A stretch of DNA of 64,000 nt, taken from positions 248,001 to 312,000 of the forward strand of contig NZ_FTMD01000005.1 in the NCBI RefSeq assembly GCF_900156155.1, read 5' to 3'. This stretch comes from Aromatoleum tolulyticum (GTDB taxonomy: Bacteria; Pseudomonadota; Gammaproteobacteria; Burkholderiales; Rhodocyclaceae). A program made the position numbers and the translations under genes. Below the pieces are notes generated by a model, which saw nothing but the letters and a program-made list of their open reading frames with translations, made no database searches and was not told the origin of the DNA. Of the stretch, positions 8,710-19,459 are shown piece after piece. Numbering within the stretch: position 1 is the stretch's first letter; every line of letters begins with the position of its first letter.

Positions 8710-8962
8710 CTCAGCTCCCGGTGTAACAAGGAAAGGAGGCGCGGGCCTGTCGGGAAAGCCGCCGCGCGCATGCAAACCGCAAGGTTAGCGCATTCGGCGG
8801 CCCGCCCGTAAGCGGGGAGGAAGCTCCCGCGCGGGATGCCGTGTGCCGCCGCGATTGCCTATCAATGCAGCAGGACGCGGATTCCCTGTCCGTAGAAGGA
8901 GTTGCGCGCTTCGTCCAGCACCCGCACACAGACTTATCCACATTCACTGGGGACAACTCGCC

Positions 8963-11056
8963 TCACTTCCACATCGATCGCATCTTCTCGCCGAGGTCGA
9001 ACGCGATGCGGCGCGATTCCGCCGTCGGTCGGGGGGCGACGGCGGGGGGCGGCCAGGAAGTCTGCTCGAAGCTTTCAAGGATCCGGTTCGGGATGAACCG
9101 CGTGCGGCTGGCGTACACGTGACGGTCGCCATGGCCGTGCTGCTGCGACACGTGGAAGCGCTGCGGCACGATCAGATCGAGCGCATCCTTCGCGCGCGTC
9201 ATCGCGACGTACAGCAGGCGGCGCTCTTCCTCGATCTCGCTGCTGCTGCCGGTCGCGAGGTCGGAGGGCAGACAGCCGTCGACCGCGTTCAGCAGTGCCA
9301 CGGCGGACCATTCCTGACCCTTCGCCGAGTGGATCGTGGACAGGATCAGGTAGTCCTCGTCGAGCAGCGGGATGCCCGCTTCGTCGCTCGTCGCACTGGG
9401 CGGGTCGAGCGTGAGTTCGGTGAGGAAGCGCTCGAGGTTCGGGTAGGTCGCCGCGATCCGTGCGAGCTGTTCGATGTCGCCGGCGCGGATGGCTGCATCG
9501 TCGCACAGGCGCGCCATCTCGCCGACATACCACTGGCAGATCGGCTCGAGGCTCGCAGGCCACGTGGAGGCGGCGACCGATTCCAGCAGCGCTGCGAAGG
9601 CGGTCCACGCGCCGCGTGCCGCATCCGGGACGGGCTGTTCGGCGAGCAGGAGGCAGCCGGGCGCGGCGCTGGCGATGTTGTCGAGCACCCGCCCGGCGGT
9701 CTTCGGGCCGATGCCGGCGTGAAGCTGGATGGCGCGGAATCCCGACACGCGGTCGCGCGGATTGATGGCCCAGCGCAGCACGGCGAGCACGTCCTTGACG
9801 TGTGCCGCTTCGAGGAACTTGAGCCCGCCGAATTTCACGAAGGGAATGTTGCGGCGGGTGAGCTCGACCTCGAGGCGGGCGCTGTGATGCGACGCGCGGA
9901 ACAGCACGGCCTGCGCCTTGAGGCGGACGCCTTCCTCGCGGCGTGCGAGCACGGATTCGACAACGCAGGCGGCCTGGTCCGCATCGTCCCGCACCGATAC
10001 CAGGCGCGGTTTCTGTGCCCCGGCGCGCTCGGTCCACAAATCCTTGGTGAAGCGCTCGCTTGCGAGCGAGATGACCGCGTTCGCGGCACCGAGGATGGGC
10101 TGGGTGGAGCGGTAGTTGCGGTCGAGCGTGATCTGGTGTGCCGGTGGGTCGAAATGCGCGGGGAAGTCGAGGATGTTGCGCACCGTCGCACCGCGGAAGG
10201 CGTAGATGGCCTGCGCGTCGTCGCCGACGACGGTGAGGCCGCGCCCGTCGGGCTTCATCGCGAGCAGGATGGAGGCCTGCAGGCGGTTGGTGTCCTGGTA
10301 TTCGTCCACGAGCACGTGGGTGAAGCGTGCACCGATTTCCGTCGCGAGATCGGCGTCGGTGATCATTTGCGCCCAGTAGAGCAGCAGGTCGTCGTAGTCC
10401 AGGACCTGCTGCGCCTGCTTGGCCTCGACGTAGGCGAGAAAGAGGCGTTTGAGGTCGGCCTCCCACTCGCTGCACCACGGGAAGGACTGCTGCAGCACTT
10501 CGCCGAGCGGCGCCTGGGTGTTGACCGCGGCGGAGTAGATCGCGAGGCAGGTCCCCTTCATCGGGAAGCGCTTCGACTTCGCGGAGAGCCCCAGTTCGTG
10601 CCGCACGAGGTTAATCAGGTCGCCGGAGTCCTCGCGGTCGTGGATCGTGAATCCCGGTTCGAGCCCGATGCGGCCGGCGAATTCGCGCAGCAGGCGGGCG
10701 CCGATGCCGTGGAAGGTTCCGGACCATTCGAGGGAGGCGCCGGCGAGCCGCGGACGGGATTTCGCCAGCTGCGCGACGATGCGTGCGACGCGGCGGTTCA
10801 TCTCGTCGGCGGCGCGGCGCGAAAAGGTCAGCAGCAGGATGCGACCGGGGTCCGCTCCGCTGGCCAGCAGGTGTGCGACACGGTGGGCGAGCGTGCTGGT
10901 CTTGCCCGATCCTGCCCCCGCGATCACCAGAAGAGGATGATCGCGTTCGGGGGCGTCGGGCTCGGTGCCGAAAAGGACGGCGGCACGCTGAGCTTCGTTG
11001 AGGTGATCCAGGTAGGCGGGCAGTTCCGCGACCTCGGTCGCATTCCCCGCCGTCAT
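8963..11056 (-). CDS. UvrD/Rep-family superfamily 1 DNA helicase
   Basis: 697 residues. All main SF1A motifs are visible: Walker A GAGSGKTS, motif Ia LLLTFSRRAADEM, motif II VDEYQDTN, motif III VVGDDAQAIYAFRGA, motif IV LDRNYRST, the HAGIGPKTA region of domain 2, and motifs V-VI (STIHSAKGQEW, RLLYVAMTRA). It unwinds DNA 3' to 5' in repair or replication restart. The ATG at 11056 was preferred to the GTG two codons earlier because it overlaps the stop of the zinc-ribbon gene (ATGA) and has GGAG upstream. It is shorter and more divergent than housekeeping UvrD. The upstream LexA box suggests SOS induction of the pair. Confidence 0.93.
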   Translation of the reverse strand: MTAGNATEVAELPAYLDHLNEAQRAAVLFGTEPDAPERDHPLLVIAGAGSGKTSTLAHRVAHLLASGADPGRILLLTFSRRAADEMNRRVARIVAQLAKSRPRLAGASLEWSGTFHGIGARLLREFAGRIGLEPGFTIHDREDSGDLINLVRHELGLSAKSKRFPMKGTCLAIYSAAVNTQAPLGEVLQQSFPWCSEWEADLKRLFLAYVEAKQAQQVLDYDDLLLYWAQMITDADLATEIGARFTHVLVDEYQDTNRLQASILLAMKPDGRGLTVVGDDAQAIYAFRGATVRNILDFPAHFDPPAHQITLDRNYRSTQPILGAANAVISLASERFTKDLWTERAGAQKPRLVSVRDDADQAACVVESVLARREEGVRLKAQAVLFRASHHSARLEVELTRRNIPFVKFGGLKFLEAAHVKDVLAVLRWAINPRDRVSGFRAIQLHAGIGPKTAGRVLDNIASAAPGCLLLAEQPVPDAARGAWTAFAALLESVAASTWPASLEPICQWYVGEMARLCDDAAIRAGDIEQLARIAATYPNLERFLTELTLDPPSATSDEAGIPLLDEDYLILSTIHSAKGQEWSAVALLNAVDGCLPSDLATGSSSEIEEERRLLYVAMTRAKDALDLIVPQRFHVSQQHGHGDRHVYASRTRFIPNRILESFEQTSWPPPAVAPRPTAESRRIAFDLGEKMRSMWK

Positions 11057-11301
11057 CGGCACTCCGGCAGGGCGCCCGTTCCGGACCGGACGAGTGCAAG
11101 CGAGGCCCCCTCGATTTCACGGTCGCTCGGAGCGGGACGCTGCAGCCACGGGGGAATGCGGGGCGTGTCGCGCAGTGCGAAGAATACCGCTTCGTCGCAG
11201 GCCGGACAGATGCGGTATTCCGCGAGATCGCTGAACGCGCGCTCCATCGCGTGCGGATTAAGGGAGGCGTGGCAGTGGGGGCAAATGAATCGGGCAGGCA
11301 T
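11053..11301 (-). CDS. Small zinc-ribbon protein
   Basis: 82 residues with two CxxC knuckles, CPHC near the N-terminus (7-10) and CPAC (32-35), the arrangement of a four-cysteine zinc ribbon. The rest is polar with a proline-rich middle. AAGGA precedes the ATG. Its stop overlaps the start of the helicase gene by 4 bp, so the two are translated together, and it is the first gene behind the LexA box. A role as DNA- or helicase-binding partner is an inference from this linkage; no specific function is known to me. Confidence 0.8.
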   Translation of the reverse strand: MPARFICPHCHASLNPHAMERAFSDLAEYRICPACDEAVFFALRDTPRIPPWLQRPAPSDREIEGASLALVRSGTGALPECR

Positions 11302-11316
11302 GGCGTGATCCTTCTG

Positions 11317-11336
11317 AACTGGAACTATATACAGTA
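11317..11336 (-). promoter_or_regulatory. LexA (SOS) box
   Basis: On the minus strand the site reads TACTGTATATAGTTCCAGTT, with the CTG-N10-CAG core at 11319-11334 and the A/T-rich left half identical to the enterobacterial consensus. It lies 15-35 bp before the start codon of the zinc-ribbon gene, where it would cover the -10 region. uvrD itself is a LexA target in E. coli, which fits. Confidence 0.75.
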
Positions 11337-11542
11337 TTCAGACGGATGCAAACCCCGCCTCGCGGGTGCGAAGGGGGCGCCTCTCCTGCGCTGATTCGCT
11401 GGCGGGCTGACGGGCCGCGCGAGTCCGGCGCAAGGTGCCGGGGGCGGGAGAGCATCCCGATGTGGGTGCGTGGTACAGGGTAGGCGTGTAACATTCCCGC
11501 CGTCCCGGCATTCATCCAGTCATCATCCCCAGCGCCGCCATC

Positions 11543-14125
11543 TTGCCCACGACCGTAGCCAATCGCCTCGTTCCCGCATTCCATCGTTGGCTGTCATGGC
11601 TGGCGGCGGCGGCGGTATTGCTCGTCGGCACCGCCGTCGGCCTGGTGCTGGGCTCGCTCGACGCCGCGCGGGCGCTGAGCGAGGCACGCAGCCGCACGAT
11701 CGCCGAACTCGCCACGGTGCAGGCGCAACTCGACGGGGTGCTCAAGCAGGCGATCGTCGGCGGTGACGGCATCGTCCATCTGATCCAGCATCAGGGCGAT
11801 CTGCCTCCTCATTTGTTCGATGCGATGGCAAAGCAGACCATCGCCGACCAGCGGCTGATCCGTACCATCGCCTACGCACCGAACAACGTGATTGCGCGCC
11901 TGTATCCGTTGCAGGGGAACGAGAAGGCATTGGGTCTCGACTACCGCAGCATCCCGGAGCAGTGGACGACCGTGGAGCGGGCGATGCAGTCCGGAACACC
12001 CGTGCTGTCCGGTCCGGTGTCGCTGGTGCAGGGTGGGCGGGCGGTGATCATCCGCGCGCCGGTGGTGCTGCGCGAGGACGGGATCAGCGGTCGCAGCGGT
12101 TACTGGGGCTCCGTGTCCATCGCCGGCAACATCGAAACCATTCTGGCCGATGGCGGAGTCACGGGGTCGCAGGCGCTGCGCATCGCCGTCCGCGGCAAGG
12201 ACGGGCGCGGTGAAGAAGGCGATCTGGTCGGCGGCGATCCGGGCGTGTTCGCGGACGAACCCGTCAAGACGCGCCTGGGCGTGCCCGGCGGCTACTGGGT
12301 CCTGGCGGCGACGCCGATGGAGGGCTGGCCGCGGATGGCGGCGTTCGAGTCCCAATATTTCGTCATCGCCGTTCTGAACTCGCTCCTGCTCGCATGGCTG
12401 GCGAACCTGCTCGTCGCGCGCGTGACGGAGCGCAAGCGCTCGCATGATGCGTTGCAGCTCGCTTCGACGATCGTCGAATCCACGGCCGATGGCGTGGTCG
12501 TGACCGACCCGCGCGGGAACATCATCGCCACCAACCCGGCATTCACCGAGATCACGGGGTATTCGGCCGACGAGGTCAGGGGGCGCACGCCGAGCGTCCT
12601 CAAATCCGACCGCCAGGAGGAGGATTTCTACGGCCAGCTGTGGGCGTCCATCCTGACCGCGGGCGAGTGGCAGGGCGAGATCTGGAACCGGCGCAAGTCC
12701 GGCGAGGTGTATCCGGAGTGGCTCACGATCAGCGCGGTGCGCGGCTCGGGCGGGGAGATCCGCAACTTCGTCGGCGTGTTCTCGGACATCTCGGCGATCA
12801 AGCGCACGCAGGCCGACCTCGAGCGGCTGGCGCATTTCGACCCGCTGACCTCGCTACCGAACCGCGTGCTGTTCCACGACCGCGTGCAGCATGCGCTCGA
12901 ACGCGCGCAACGCTATGGCCACCGGGTCGGCGTGCTGCTGCTCGATCTGGATGGTTTCAAGACGATCAACGACAGCCTCGGGCATCCGGTCGGCGACCAG
13001 CTGCTGCAGCTCGTCGCGGCACGGCTCGGTACCTGCGTGCGGGTCGAGGACACGGTTGCGCGGCTCGGCGGCGACGAGTTCGCGGTGATCCTGTCCGAGC
13101 TGGGCGACGGTGCCGACGCGATCGAAGTGATCCGGCGCATTCTCGCTGCGATCCAGGTGCCTTTCGAGATGGCGGGTGGCACCGGGATGGTGACCAGCAG
13201 CATCGGCGTCGCGGTGTTTCCCGACGACGGACCGAACGTCACCGAACTGATCCGCAACGCCGACGCCGCGATGTACGAGGCGAAGGGGGCGGGCCGCAAC
13301 ACCTATCGCTTCTACCAGCGCAACATGACCGCCGAGGCGCAAAAGCGCCTGCACACCGAGAGCTCCCTGCGCCGCGCCATCGACCGCAAGGAATTCGAGG
13401 TGTGGTACCAGCCGCAGTTCAGCCTCGTGGACGGTGCCTACCTCGGGGCGGAGGCGCTGGTGCGTTGGCGCGACCCCGAGCGCGGACTGATTCCGCCGGG
13501 CGACTTCATTCCCCTTGCCGAGCGCAGCGGGCTCGTCATTCCGCTGGGTGAGCAGGTGCTCGAGCAGGTCGGTGCGGCAGCACGCCGTTGGCTCGACGAG
13601 GGGCTGGAAATCGGGCGGATCGGGGTCAACGTGGCGGGGCCGCAGATCGATCGCAGCGACATCGTGGCGACGCTGCGTGCAGTGATCGAGCACTGGCGCC
13701 TGCCGCCCTCGGTGTTCGAGATCGAGATCACCGAAACCGTGATCATGGAGAACCCCGATCACGGTCGCCGTGTCCTCAACGACATCATGGCGCTGGGGAT
13801 CACCACCGCCATCGACGATTTCGGCACGGGCTATTCGTCGCTGGCTTACCTGAAGCGGCTGCCGATCGGCACGATCAAGCTCGACCGCGCCTTCGTGAAC
13901 GATCTGCCGGACGATCCGTCCGATATCGCGATCAGCCGCGCAGTCATCGCGCTGGGGCACAGCCTCGGGTTCAAGGTCATCGCCGAAGGTATCGAGACGG
14001 AAGCGCAGCGCCGCTTCCTGCGCGAGGAAGGATGCGACGAGGGGCAGGGCTACCTGTTCGCGCGGCCCATGCCCGCGGCGGAATTCGGCCAGTGGCTGCG
14101 GGCGCTGTCGACGCTCACGTCGTGA
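11543..14125 (+). CDS. Membrane-bound CHASE/PAS/GGDEF/EAL cyclic-di-GMP protein
   Basis: About 860 residues. A membrane helix (16-37) is followed by a periplasmic CHASE-like domain to about 270, a second helix, a PAS domain (about 305-425, with [16 protein letters not shown]), a GGDEF domain with intact GGDEF near 509-513, and an EAL domain with EALVRW near 637 and DDFGTGYSS. Both catalytic signatures are intact, so it could both make and degrade cyclic-di-GMP. The start is uncertain: TTG at 11543 is the best candidate, the frame has no ATG before the second domain, and no clear ribosome-binding site was seen. Its 3' end overlaps the convergent PatZ-like gene by 11 bp. Confidence 0.9.
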   Translation: MPTTVANRLVPAFHRWLSWLAAAAVLLVGTAVGLVLGSLDAARALSEARSRTIAELATVQAQLDGVLKQAIVGGDGIVHLIQHQGDLPPHLFDAMAKQTIADQRLIRTIAYAPNNVIARLYPLQGNEKALGLDYRSIPEQWTTVERAMQSGTPVLSGPVSLVQGGRAVIIRAPVVLREDGISGRSGYWGSVSIAGNIETILADGGVTGSQALRIAVRGKDGRGEEGDLVGGDPGVFADEPVKTRLGVPGGYWVLAATPMEGWPRMAAFESQYFVIAVLNSLLLAWLANLLVARVTERKRSHDALQLASTIVESTADGVVVTDPRGNIIATNPAFTEITGYSADEVRGRTPSVLKSDRQEEDFYGQLWASILTAGEWQGEIWNRRKSGEVYPEWLTISAVRGSGGEIRNFVGVFSDISAIKRTQADLERLAHFDPLTSLPNRVLFHDRVQHALERAQRYGHRVGVLLLDLDGFKTINDSLGHPVGDQLLQLVAARLGTCVRVEDTVARLGGDEFAVILSELGDGADAIEVIRRILAAIQVPFEMAGGTGMVTSSIGVAVFPDDGPNVTELIRNADAAMYEAKGAGRNTYRFYQRNMTAEAQKRLHTESSLRRAIDRKEFEVWYQPQFSLVDGAYLGAEALVRWRDPERGLIPPGDFIPLAERSGLVIPLGEQVLEQVGAAARRWLDEGLEIGRIGVNVAGPQIDRSDIVATLRAVIEHWRLPPSVFEIEITETVIMENPDHGRRVLNDIMALGITTAIDDFGTGYSSLAYLKRLPIGTIKLDRAFVNDLPDDPSDIAISRAVIALGHSLGFKVIAEGIETEAQRRFLREEGCDEGQGYLFARPMPAAEFGQWLRALSTLTS

Positions 14126-16820
14126 CGGGCTGCTCCTGCAGCATCAGCCGCACGGCGAGGATTCCGGGCTCCTCCGAAGCCTTGACGGTGAAGCCGAACA
14201 CCTTCAGCAGCTTCAGCATCGGTTCGTTCTCGGCCATGACTTCGCCTGCGAGCACCTGCAGACCGCGTTCGCGGCCGTAACGGATCACCTTCTTCAGCAG
14301 CGTCGAGCCGATGCCGTGGCCCTTCATGTCGGAGCGCACGAGGATGGAGAATTCCGCCGTGTGGTTGTCGGGGTCGGCCACGGCACGAACCACGCCCAGC
14401 GTCTCCGGGCGACCCGAGCTGTCCCGCCCGCTGGCGATGAAGGCCATTTCGCGGTCGTAGTCGATCTGCGTCAGCCGCGCCATTTCGCTGCGCGGCAGGG
14501 TTCCGATGTAGTGGAAGAAGCGGAACAGGATGTCTTCCGGCGTCACGCGCGAGAGGAATTCGTAATGCGTGGCCTCGTCTTCGGGACGGATGGGGCGCAG
14601 GACGATCTGACGCCCGTCGCGCAGCGTGGCCGGTTCGGCGAGGTCTTCGGGGTAGGGGCGGATCGAAAGCCGCTGCGGATTCGGTGCCGCCGTCGAAACC
14701 TGGATATGCGCATCGACCGCGAGAACCCCTTGGTCGTCGACGAACATCGGGTTGATGTCGAGTTCCTCGATCTCGGGGATGTCGACGATCAGCTGCGAGA
14801 TGCGGGTCAGCATCACGGCCACGGCATCGCGGTTGGCGGCCGGGTGGTTGTGGTAGGCGTCGAGCAGGCCTGTGGCGCGGCTGCGGTTGATGAGGTCGTG
14901 CGCGAGCGGCAGGTTGAGCGGCGGCAGGCCGATGGCGAGGTTGCGGTACACCTCCAGTCCCCGTCCGCCCTCGCCGAAGACGATCATCGGCCCGAACAGC
15001 GGGTCGGTGACCATTCCGACGATCAGCTGTCGGGTATGGGCGCGCGTTTCCATCGGCTGCACGGCGAAGCCGCTGATCCTGATGTCGGGCCGCGCGGCTG
15101 CAACACGCACGAGCATGGCCTGCGCGGCCGACTCGGCGGCCTCCGGGGTTTCGAGATCGAGCGCAACGCCGCCCACTTCCCACTTGCGGCGGATGTCGCG
15201 GGACATGACGGTGACCGCGACCGGCATGCCGAGCTCGGTGGCAATCGCGGAGACGTCCTGCGGCGTCGCCGCGAGATATGTCTGCACGACCGGGATCTCG
15301 TACGCCGCCAGGATGTGCTTGGCTTCGGGCTCGGTCAGGCGTGTGCGGCCTTCGGCGACCGCCTTGCGCACCACGGTGCGTGCGCCCTCGACATCGGGAC
15401 GGAAGTTCTCCGAAGTGGAGGGCGGCGCCTGCATCAGCACTTCGCGGGTGTGCCGGTGATTGACCATGTGCAGGAAGGCGCGCGTGGCGTTCTCGGGCGT
15501 ATCGAAGGTGGCGATGCCCGAATCCGCGAACAGCTTGCGTTCGGCTGCGGCGGTCTCGTCGCCGATCCAGCACGTCAGGAGGTTGCCGCCGACGCTGCGG
15601 ATGGTCTTGATCGCCGCTTCGGCGATCTCCATGCTGGGGGTGAGGGCGTTTGGCGTGTGGATCACGAGGATCGCGTCGCCATCCTGCTCCTCGCACAGGA
15701 TCTTGAGCACGTCTTCGTAGCGCTTGGGCGGTGCGTCGACGCGGATCGCGATGGGGTTGCGGCCATTCCAGTCGGGCGGGAGCAGGCGGCGCAGGCGGGT
15801 GAGCGTGTTGGGGTAGAGGTCGGGCAGCGCGTAGCCGCCCAGGTGCAGGCTGTCTTCGGCCATGATGCCGGCGCCGCCGCCATTGCTGACGACGACAAGG
15901 CGATCACCGTGGATCGGGCGCGAGCGCACGACGGTCTCGACGGCGCCGAACAGTTCGTTGAGGTGATCGACGCGCAGGATGCCGGCGCGGCGCAGCACGG
16001 CGTCGGCAACGTCGTCGCTGCCGATGAGGCCGGGGCTGTCGAGGAACAGCGGGTCGCCGATGCCCGGCATGGCGCGCTGCGCGCGTCCGGCCTTGATCGC
16101 CACCACCGGCTTGTTGCGTGCCGCGGCGCGTGCCGCCGCCATGAAGCTGCGGCGTTCGCGGATCGATTCGATGTACATCAGGATCGCGCGCGTGCCGGGA
16201 TCGCTGCCGAGGAAGTCCAGCACTTCGCCGAAGCCGATGTCGAGCGCCTCGCCGAGCGACACGAAGTGCGAGAAGCCGATCTTCTTCGGCAGCGCCCAGT
16301 CGAGCACCATCGTGCCGACGGCGTCGGACTGCGAGACGAAGCCGATGTTGCCCGACAGCCCGCCTACCTGCGAGAAGGTCGCGTTCAGGCCTGCCTGCGG
16401 CACCATCACGCCCAGCGTGCTGCCCCCGAGGATGCGGATGCCGTGACGGCGGGCGATTTCGAGGATCGCCACGTCGAGGGGCCGCCCGTCCGTCCCCAGC
16501 GTGGTGCCGAGCTGGCTTGCCATGACAATGGCCGCGCGCGTGCCGCGTTCGCCGAGCTGATCGAGGATGCCCGGAATGGCGGACGGCGGCGTGCAGATGA
16601 TCGCGAGGTCCGGCGTGCGCGGCAGGGCTGCGACGTTCGGATAGGTCAGCACCCCGGCGACGGCGTCGCGCTTGGGGTTGACCGGCATGATCGCACCGCC
16701 GAATCCGCCGGCCAGCAGGTTGCGCATCACGACGCTGCCGATGCGCCGCGGCCGGGCGCTGGCGCCGATCACTGCGATCGACTGCGGATTGAAGAGGCTC
16801 TGCAGGTATCGGAAGCTCAT
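14115..16820 (-). CDS. Bifunctional NDP-forming acyl-CoA synthetase-like / GNAT acetyltransferase (PatZ/Pat-like)
   Basis: 901 residues. The N-terminal CoA-binding Rossmann domain starts [17 protein letters not shown], followed by succinyl-CoA-ligase-like domains and an ATP-grasp domain (about 480-700, with [18 protein letters not shown]). A C-terminal GNAT domain contains [18 protein letters not shown], the acetyl-CoA-binding R/QxxGxG/A type motif. The same domain order and length occur in E. coli PatZ (Pat/YfiQ, 886 residues), which acetylates lysines of acetyl-CoA synthetase and other proteins. The alternative is a true ADP-forming acyl-CoA synthetase with an appended GNAT. It runs toward the cyclic-di-GMP gene and lies 31 bp after ovoA on the same strand. 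Confidence 0.88.
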   Translation of the reverse strand: MSFRYLQSLFNPQSIAVIGASARPRRIGSVVMRNLLAGGFGGAIMPVNPKRDAVAGVLTYPNVAALPRTPDLAIICTPPSAIPGILDQLGERGTRAAIVMASQLGTTLGTDGRPLDVAILEIARRHGIRILGGSTLGVMVPQAGLNATFSQVGGLSGNIGFVSQSDAVGTMVLDWALPKKIGFSHFVSLGEALDIGFGEVLDFLGSDPGTRAILMYIESIRERRSFMAAARAAARNKPVVAIKAGRAQRAMPGIGDPLFLDSPGLIGSDDVADAVLRRAGILRVDHLNELFGAVETVVRSRPIHGDRLVVVSNGGGAGIMAEDSLHLGGYALPDLYPNTLTRLRRLLPPDWNGRNPIAIRVDAPPKRYEDVLKILCEEQDGDAILVIHTPNALTPSMEIAEAAIKTIRSVGGNLLTCWIGDETAAAERKLFADSGIATFDTPENATRAFLHMVNHRHTREVLMQAPPSTSENFRPDVEGARTVVRKAVAEGRTRLTEPEAKHILAAYEIPVVQTYLAATPQDVSAIATELGMPVAVTVMSRDIRRKWEVGGVALDLETPEAAESAAQAMLVRVAAARPDIRISGFAVQPMETRAHTRQLIVGMVTDPLFGPMIVFGEGGRGLEVYRNLAIGLPPLNLPLAHDLINRSRATGLLDAYHNHPAANRDAVAVMLTRISQLIVDIPEIEELDINPMFVDDQGVLAVDAHIQVSTAAPNPQRLSIRPYPEDLAEPATLRDGRQIVLRPIRPEDEATHYEFLSRVTPEDILFRFFHYIGTLPRSEMARLTQIDYDREMAFIASGRDSSGRPETLGVVRAVADPDNHTAEFSILVRSDMKGHGIGSTLLKKVIRYGRERGLQVLAGEVMAENEPMLKLLKVFGFTVKASEEPGILAVRLMLQEQPVTT

Positions 16821-16851
16821 GGTCTAGGGCGGTCGGGTCTGTCGATGGCGG

Positions 16852-19233
16852 TCAGCGCACGCGCTGCCAGAGCATCGCGTGCGTGACGATGTACTGGTAC
16901 TTGCGCGCGTGCTCGCGGATTACGAGGGGCATTTCGGCTTCGCGCCGGAGTTCGAAGCCGTCGGCGCCGAGCAGGGTCTTCAGGGTGTCGGCGCTGCGCA
17001 CCGCGCGTTCTCCGTCCATGTAGCCGCCCAGCCAGGCGCCGCGCGGCGTGAACTGTTCGAGCCAGGTGTAGGGCGACAGGATGGCGACGACGCCGCCGGT
17101 GCGCACCAGTCCGCGCGGCCCGCCGAGGCGCCCGAGCAGCGACTTCGGGCTCGGGAGGCGGCACAGCAGGTTGGCGAGCAGCACGGCATCGTAGTCCATG
17201 AGCTCGGCGGGAAGCGAGCAGGCGTCGGCCTGGCGGAACGCGACGCGGCTGCGGTCGACCGCAGGATCGACGCGCGCCTGCAGCGGGTGGTCGAGCTCGC
17301 CTTCGTCACGGCAGGCGTATTCGAGGACGCCGTCGTCGCGTAGCGAGTCGGCCGCGTCGATGAAGGAGCGGCTCAGGTCGATGCCGAGCACTTCGCCGAA
17401 CGTGCGCGCGAGTTCGAAGCTCGCGCCGCCCACCGCGCAGCCGACGTCGAGAGCCCGGCCCGTCGTGATGCCGAGTTCGCGTGCGCCGTCGATCAGCCAG
17501 CGCGCCGAGCGCAGCGGGAACTGGCAGGCGTCGCGCGGTCCCGATTCGTGCGGCATCTGCTCCTGCGGGCTGCCATAGTGCAGCAGCAGGTACTCGTTGG
17601 TGATCGCGGCGCTCTCGTAGGCCTTGCCCGGCGCATCGGCGGCATCGAGACGCACGGCGCCGCCGTCGTGGGCGGCCTGCACGACGCGGAATCCCGCATG
17701 CTGGAAGAAGTGCGGGCGGAAATGGAAGCGCGACCATACGCTCGCCTCGTCCCCGGTCGAGATCCACGAGCCGCCGAGGATCATCTGGTGCTCGCCGTCG
17801 TAGCACGGGCTGCTGAAATCGTCGTAATAGGGATGGATCTCTGCGCCGGGTAGCGGATTGAACTGGTCCCCCAGCCATTGCCAGACGTTGCCGAAGACGT
17901 CGTGGAACCCTCTCGCGGTCGGCCTGCCGCCCGTGACGGGAGTCGGAGAGCCGCAGCCGAGATTGAGATTGAGGCCGCGTTCGTGCATCAGGCCCGCACC
18001 GCTCGCGGTCATGACCGGGTCGTCGGTGACGGTGCCGACCGGGTCGCGCAGGGCATTGTGCTCCGCTTCGCTCGGCAGGCGGCAAGGCTGGCCCTGCCGG
18101 GCGCTCAGCCACGCGCAGTAGGCGCTCGCCTCGTGCCAGTTGACCTCGGCAGGCCAGTCCCAGCGCATGTCGATTTCCTCGAACAGCGTGCGCAGGCGGA
18201 AGCGGTGGGATCCGGCGGGTCCGTCGGGGACCCAGAACGTCGGCCACTTGATGTTGCGGTAGGTGCGCCAGGACCAGCCCGTGTCCGACCACCATTCGCG
18301 CTCGCGGTAGCCGCCGTCGGCGACGAACTGCCAGAATTCCCCGTTGCTCACGAGGCCGCGAGCGGCGCGGAATGGCTGCACGTCGACGCTGCGGCTGCCG
18401 TATTCGTTGTCCCAGCCGTAGGAGGGCCAGTCGGCAGGTTTGCCGAACTGCAGCCGCGTGGCACCGACGGGCAGGAGTTCCATTTCCGGATGGTCGCGTC
18501 CGGGAGCCGGCGGAAAGGCGGCAGGGCGCGCCGCGGAGGGATGCAGCGGCACCCATCCCGCGGGACGGCGCACGAGGCGCAGCGGCAGCTCGTGGATCAG
18601 CACGGACGAGGTCTCGAGATGGATGCGCTCGTGTTCGAAGCCCATGAACAGCGCCCACAGGGGATCGTCCTGCGTGATCGGCGGGTGGCCGTCGGCGAGG
18701 CCCGGATGCTCGTCGATGACGCGCCGAACCAGCGCGTACACCGCCTTGCGGTAGGCATGGGCCTCATCGAACGCGGGCCAGCGCATCGCGTTCTTGGACA
18801 TGTCGTCCCAGCGCATCTCGTCGACGCCGGTTTCGAAAATGCGCTCGAAGTAGGGGTTGAGCGGCGCGACAATCAGTCCGGCCACGCGCAGCTTGTTGAC
18901 GTAGAGCGCCGGCGGGTGGCAGTAATAGAACACCATCGGATGGCGCAGACGGTGATACGGGGGGCGGTAGAAGGCCTCTTCGCCGATCAGCCCGGAGAAC
19001 AGCAGTTCGGTGAGCGTCCAGCCGTTGTCGAAATAGGCGCGGACTTCGTCGCGCGTGCAGGTTGCAAGGTTCGGCAACGGCAGCGAGGTGAGCATGCCGT
19101 CCGCCGTCCAGCCCGGGCTGCGCTCGGGCGTAAGCGCGGTCCACCAGTCCGGGGGGCGCACGGGGCCGAGACGGTCGTCGAAACGTCCCTCCAGATTCTG
19201 TCGCCAGCTTTCGTCGGTCAGGTCGTCTGTCAT
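16852..19233 (-). CDS. ovoA: 5-histidylcysteine sulfoxide synthase / 4-mercaptohistidine N1-methyltransferase (ovothiol biosynthesis)
   Basis: 793 residues in three parts. An N-terminal DinB-like domain carries the iron ligands HERIHLE (Hx3HxE), preceded by the conserved TRDEVRAYFDNGWTLTELLF and HPMVFYYCHPPALY region. A central formylglycine-generating-enzyme-like (FGE) sulfatase-modifying domain includes FGNVWQWLGDQ and ILGGSW. The C-terminal SAM methyltransferase has DVGCAVGGASFEL as motif I and ends YQYIVTHAMLWQR. This is the OvoA architecture: oxygen-dependent C-S joining of cysteine to C5 of histidine, followed by methylation. The PLP lyase OvoB needed to cleave the sulfoxide is not next to it. 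The ATG at 19233 is chosen by family fit; ATG at 19263 and GTG/ATG further up remain possible because no strong ribosome-binding site is seen. Confidence 0.9.
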   Translation of the reverse strand: MTDDLTDESWRQNLEGRFDDRLGPVRPPDWWTALTPERSPGWTADGMLTSLPLPNLATCTRDEVRAYFDNGWTLTELLFSGLIGEEAFYRPPYHRLRHPMVFYYCHPPALYVNKLRVAGLIVAPLNPYFERIFETGVDEMRWDDMSKNAMRWPAFDEAHAYRKAVYALVRRVIDEHPGLADGHPPITQDDPLWALFMGFEHERIHLETSSVLIHELPLRLVRRPAGWVPLHPSAARPAAFPPAPGRDHPEMELLPVGATRLQFGKPADWPSYGWDNEYGSRSVDVQPFRAARGLVSNGEFWQFVADGGYREREWWSDTGWSWRTYRNIKWPTFWVPDGPAGSHRFRLRTLFEEIDMRWDWPAEVNWHEASAYCAWLSARQGQPCRLPSEAEHNALRDPVGTVTDDPVMTASGAGLMHERGLNLNLGCGSPTPVTGGRPTARGFHDVFGNVWQWLGDQFNPLPGAEIHPYYDDFSSPCYDGEHQMILGGSWISTGDEASVWSRFHFRPHFFQHAGFRVVQAAHDGGAVRLDAADAPGKAYESAAITNEYLLLHYGSPQEQMPHESGPRDACQFPLRSARWLIDGARELGITTGRALDVGCAVGGASFELARTFGEVLGIDLSRSFIDAADSLRDDGVLEYACRDEGELDHPLQARVDPAVDRSRVAFRQADACSLPAELMDYDAVLLANLLCRLPSPKSLLGRLGGPRGLVRTGGVVAILSPYTWLEQFTPRGAWLGGYMDGERAVRSADTLKTLLGADGFELRREAEMPLVIREHARKYQYIVTHAMLWQRVR

Positions 19234-19459
19234 CGCGCATCGCCCTAGGTACGCATTCGCCATCGTGTGGAGACCCCACAGAGCCCCATCGAGCGAGGAT
19301 ACCCCCGGAGCAGGCCACTCGCCAACGGCCGTCGTGGTCTGCGGCGAGCCCTTATCCATGCGGGTGGGGCGAGGCGTGAGCGCCGGAGGTGATCTAAAGT
19401 GAAGTCACCGATGGGCGTGTCCATTCGTGGCGAACGGACGCCGGTTCGAGGAGATTGCG

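Noticed and set aside
8934-8942. Perfect DnaA box TTATCCACA between the peroxidase and helicase genes
   Set aside because: A single 9-mer with no further boxes, no A/T-rich unwinding region and no dnaA, dnaN or parAB genes nearby; expected by chance in a genome of this size and not evidence for an origin.
8843-11308. Plus-strand open frame of 821 codons opposite the UvrD-like gene
   Set aside because: Antisense shadow: low-complexity composition, while the minus strand has all helicase motifs.
14316-16886. Plus-strand open frame of 856 codons opposite the PatZ-like gene
   Set aside because: Antisense shadow with His/Arg/Asp-rich translation and no recognisable motif.
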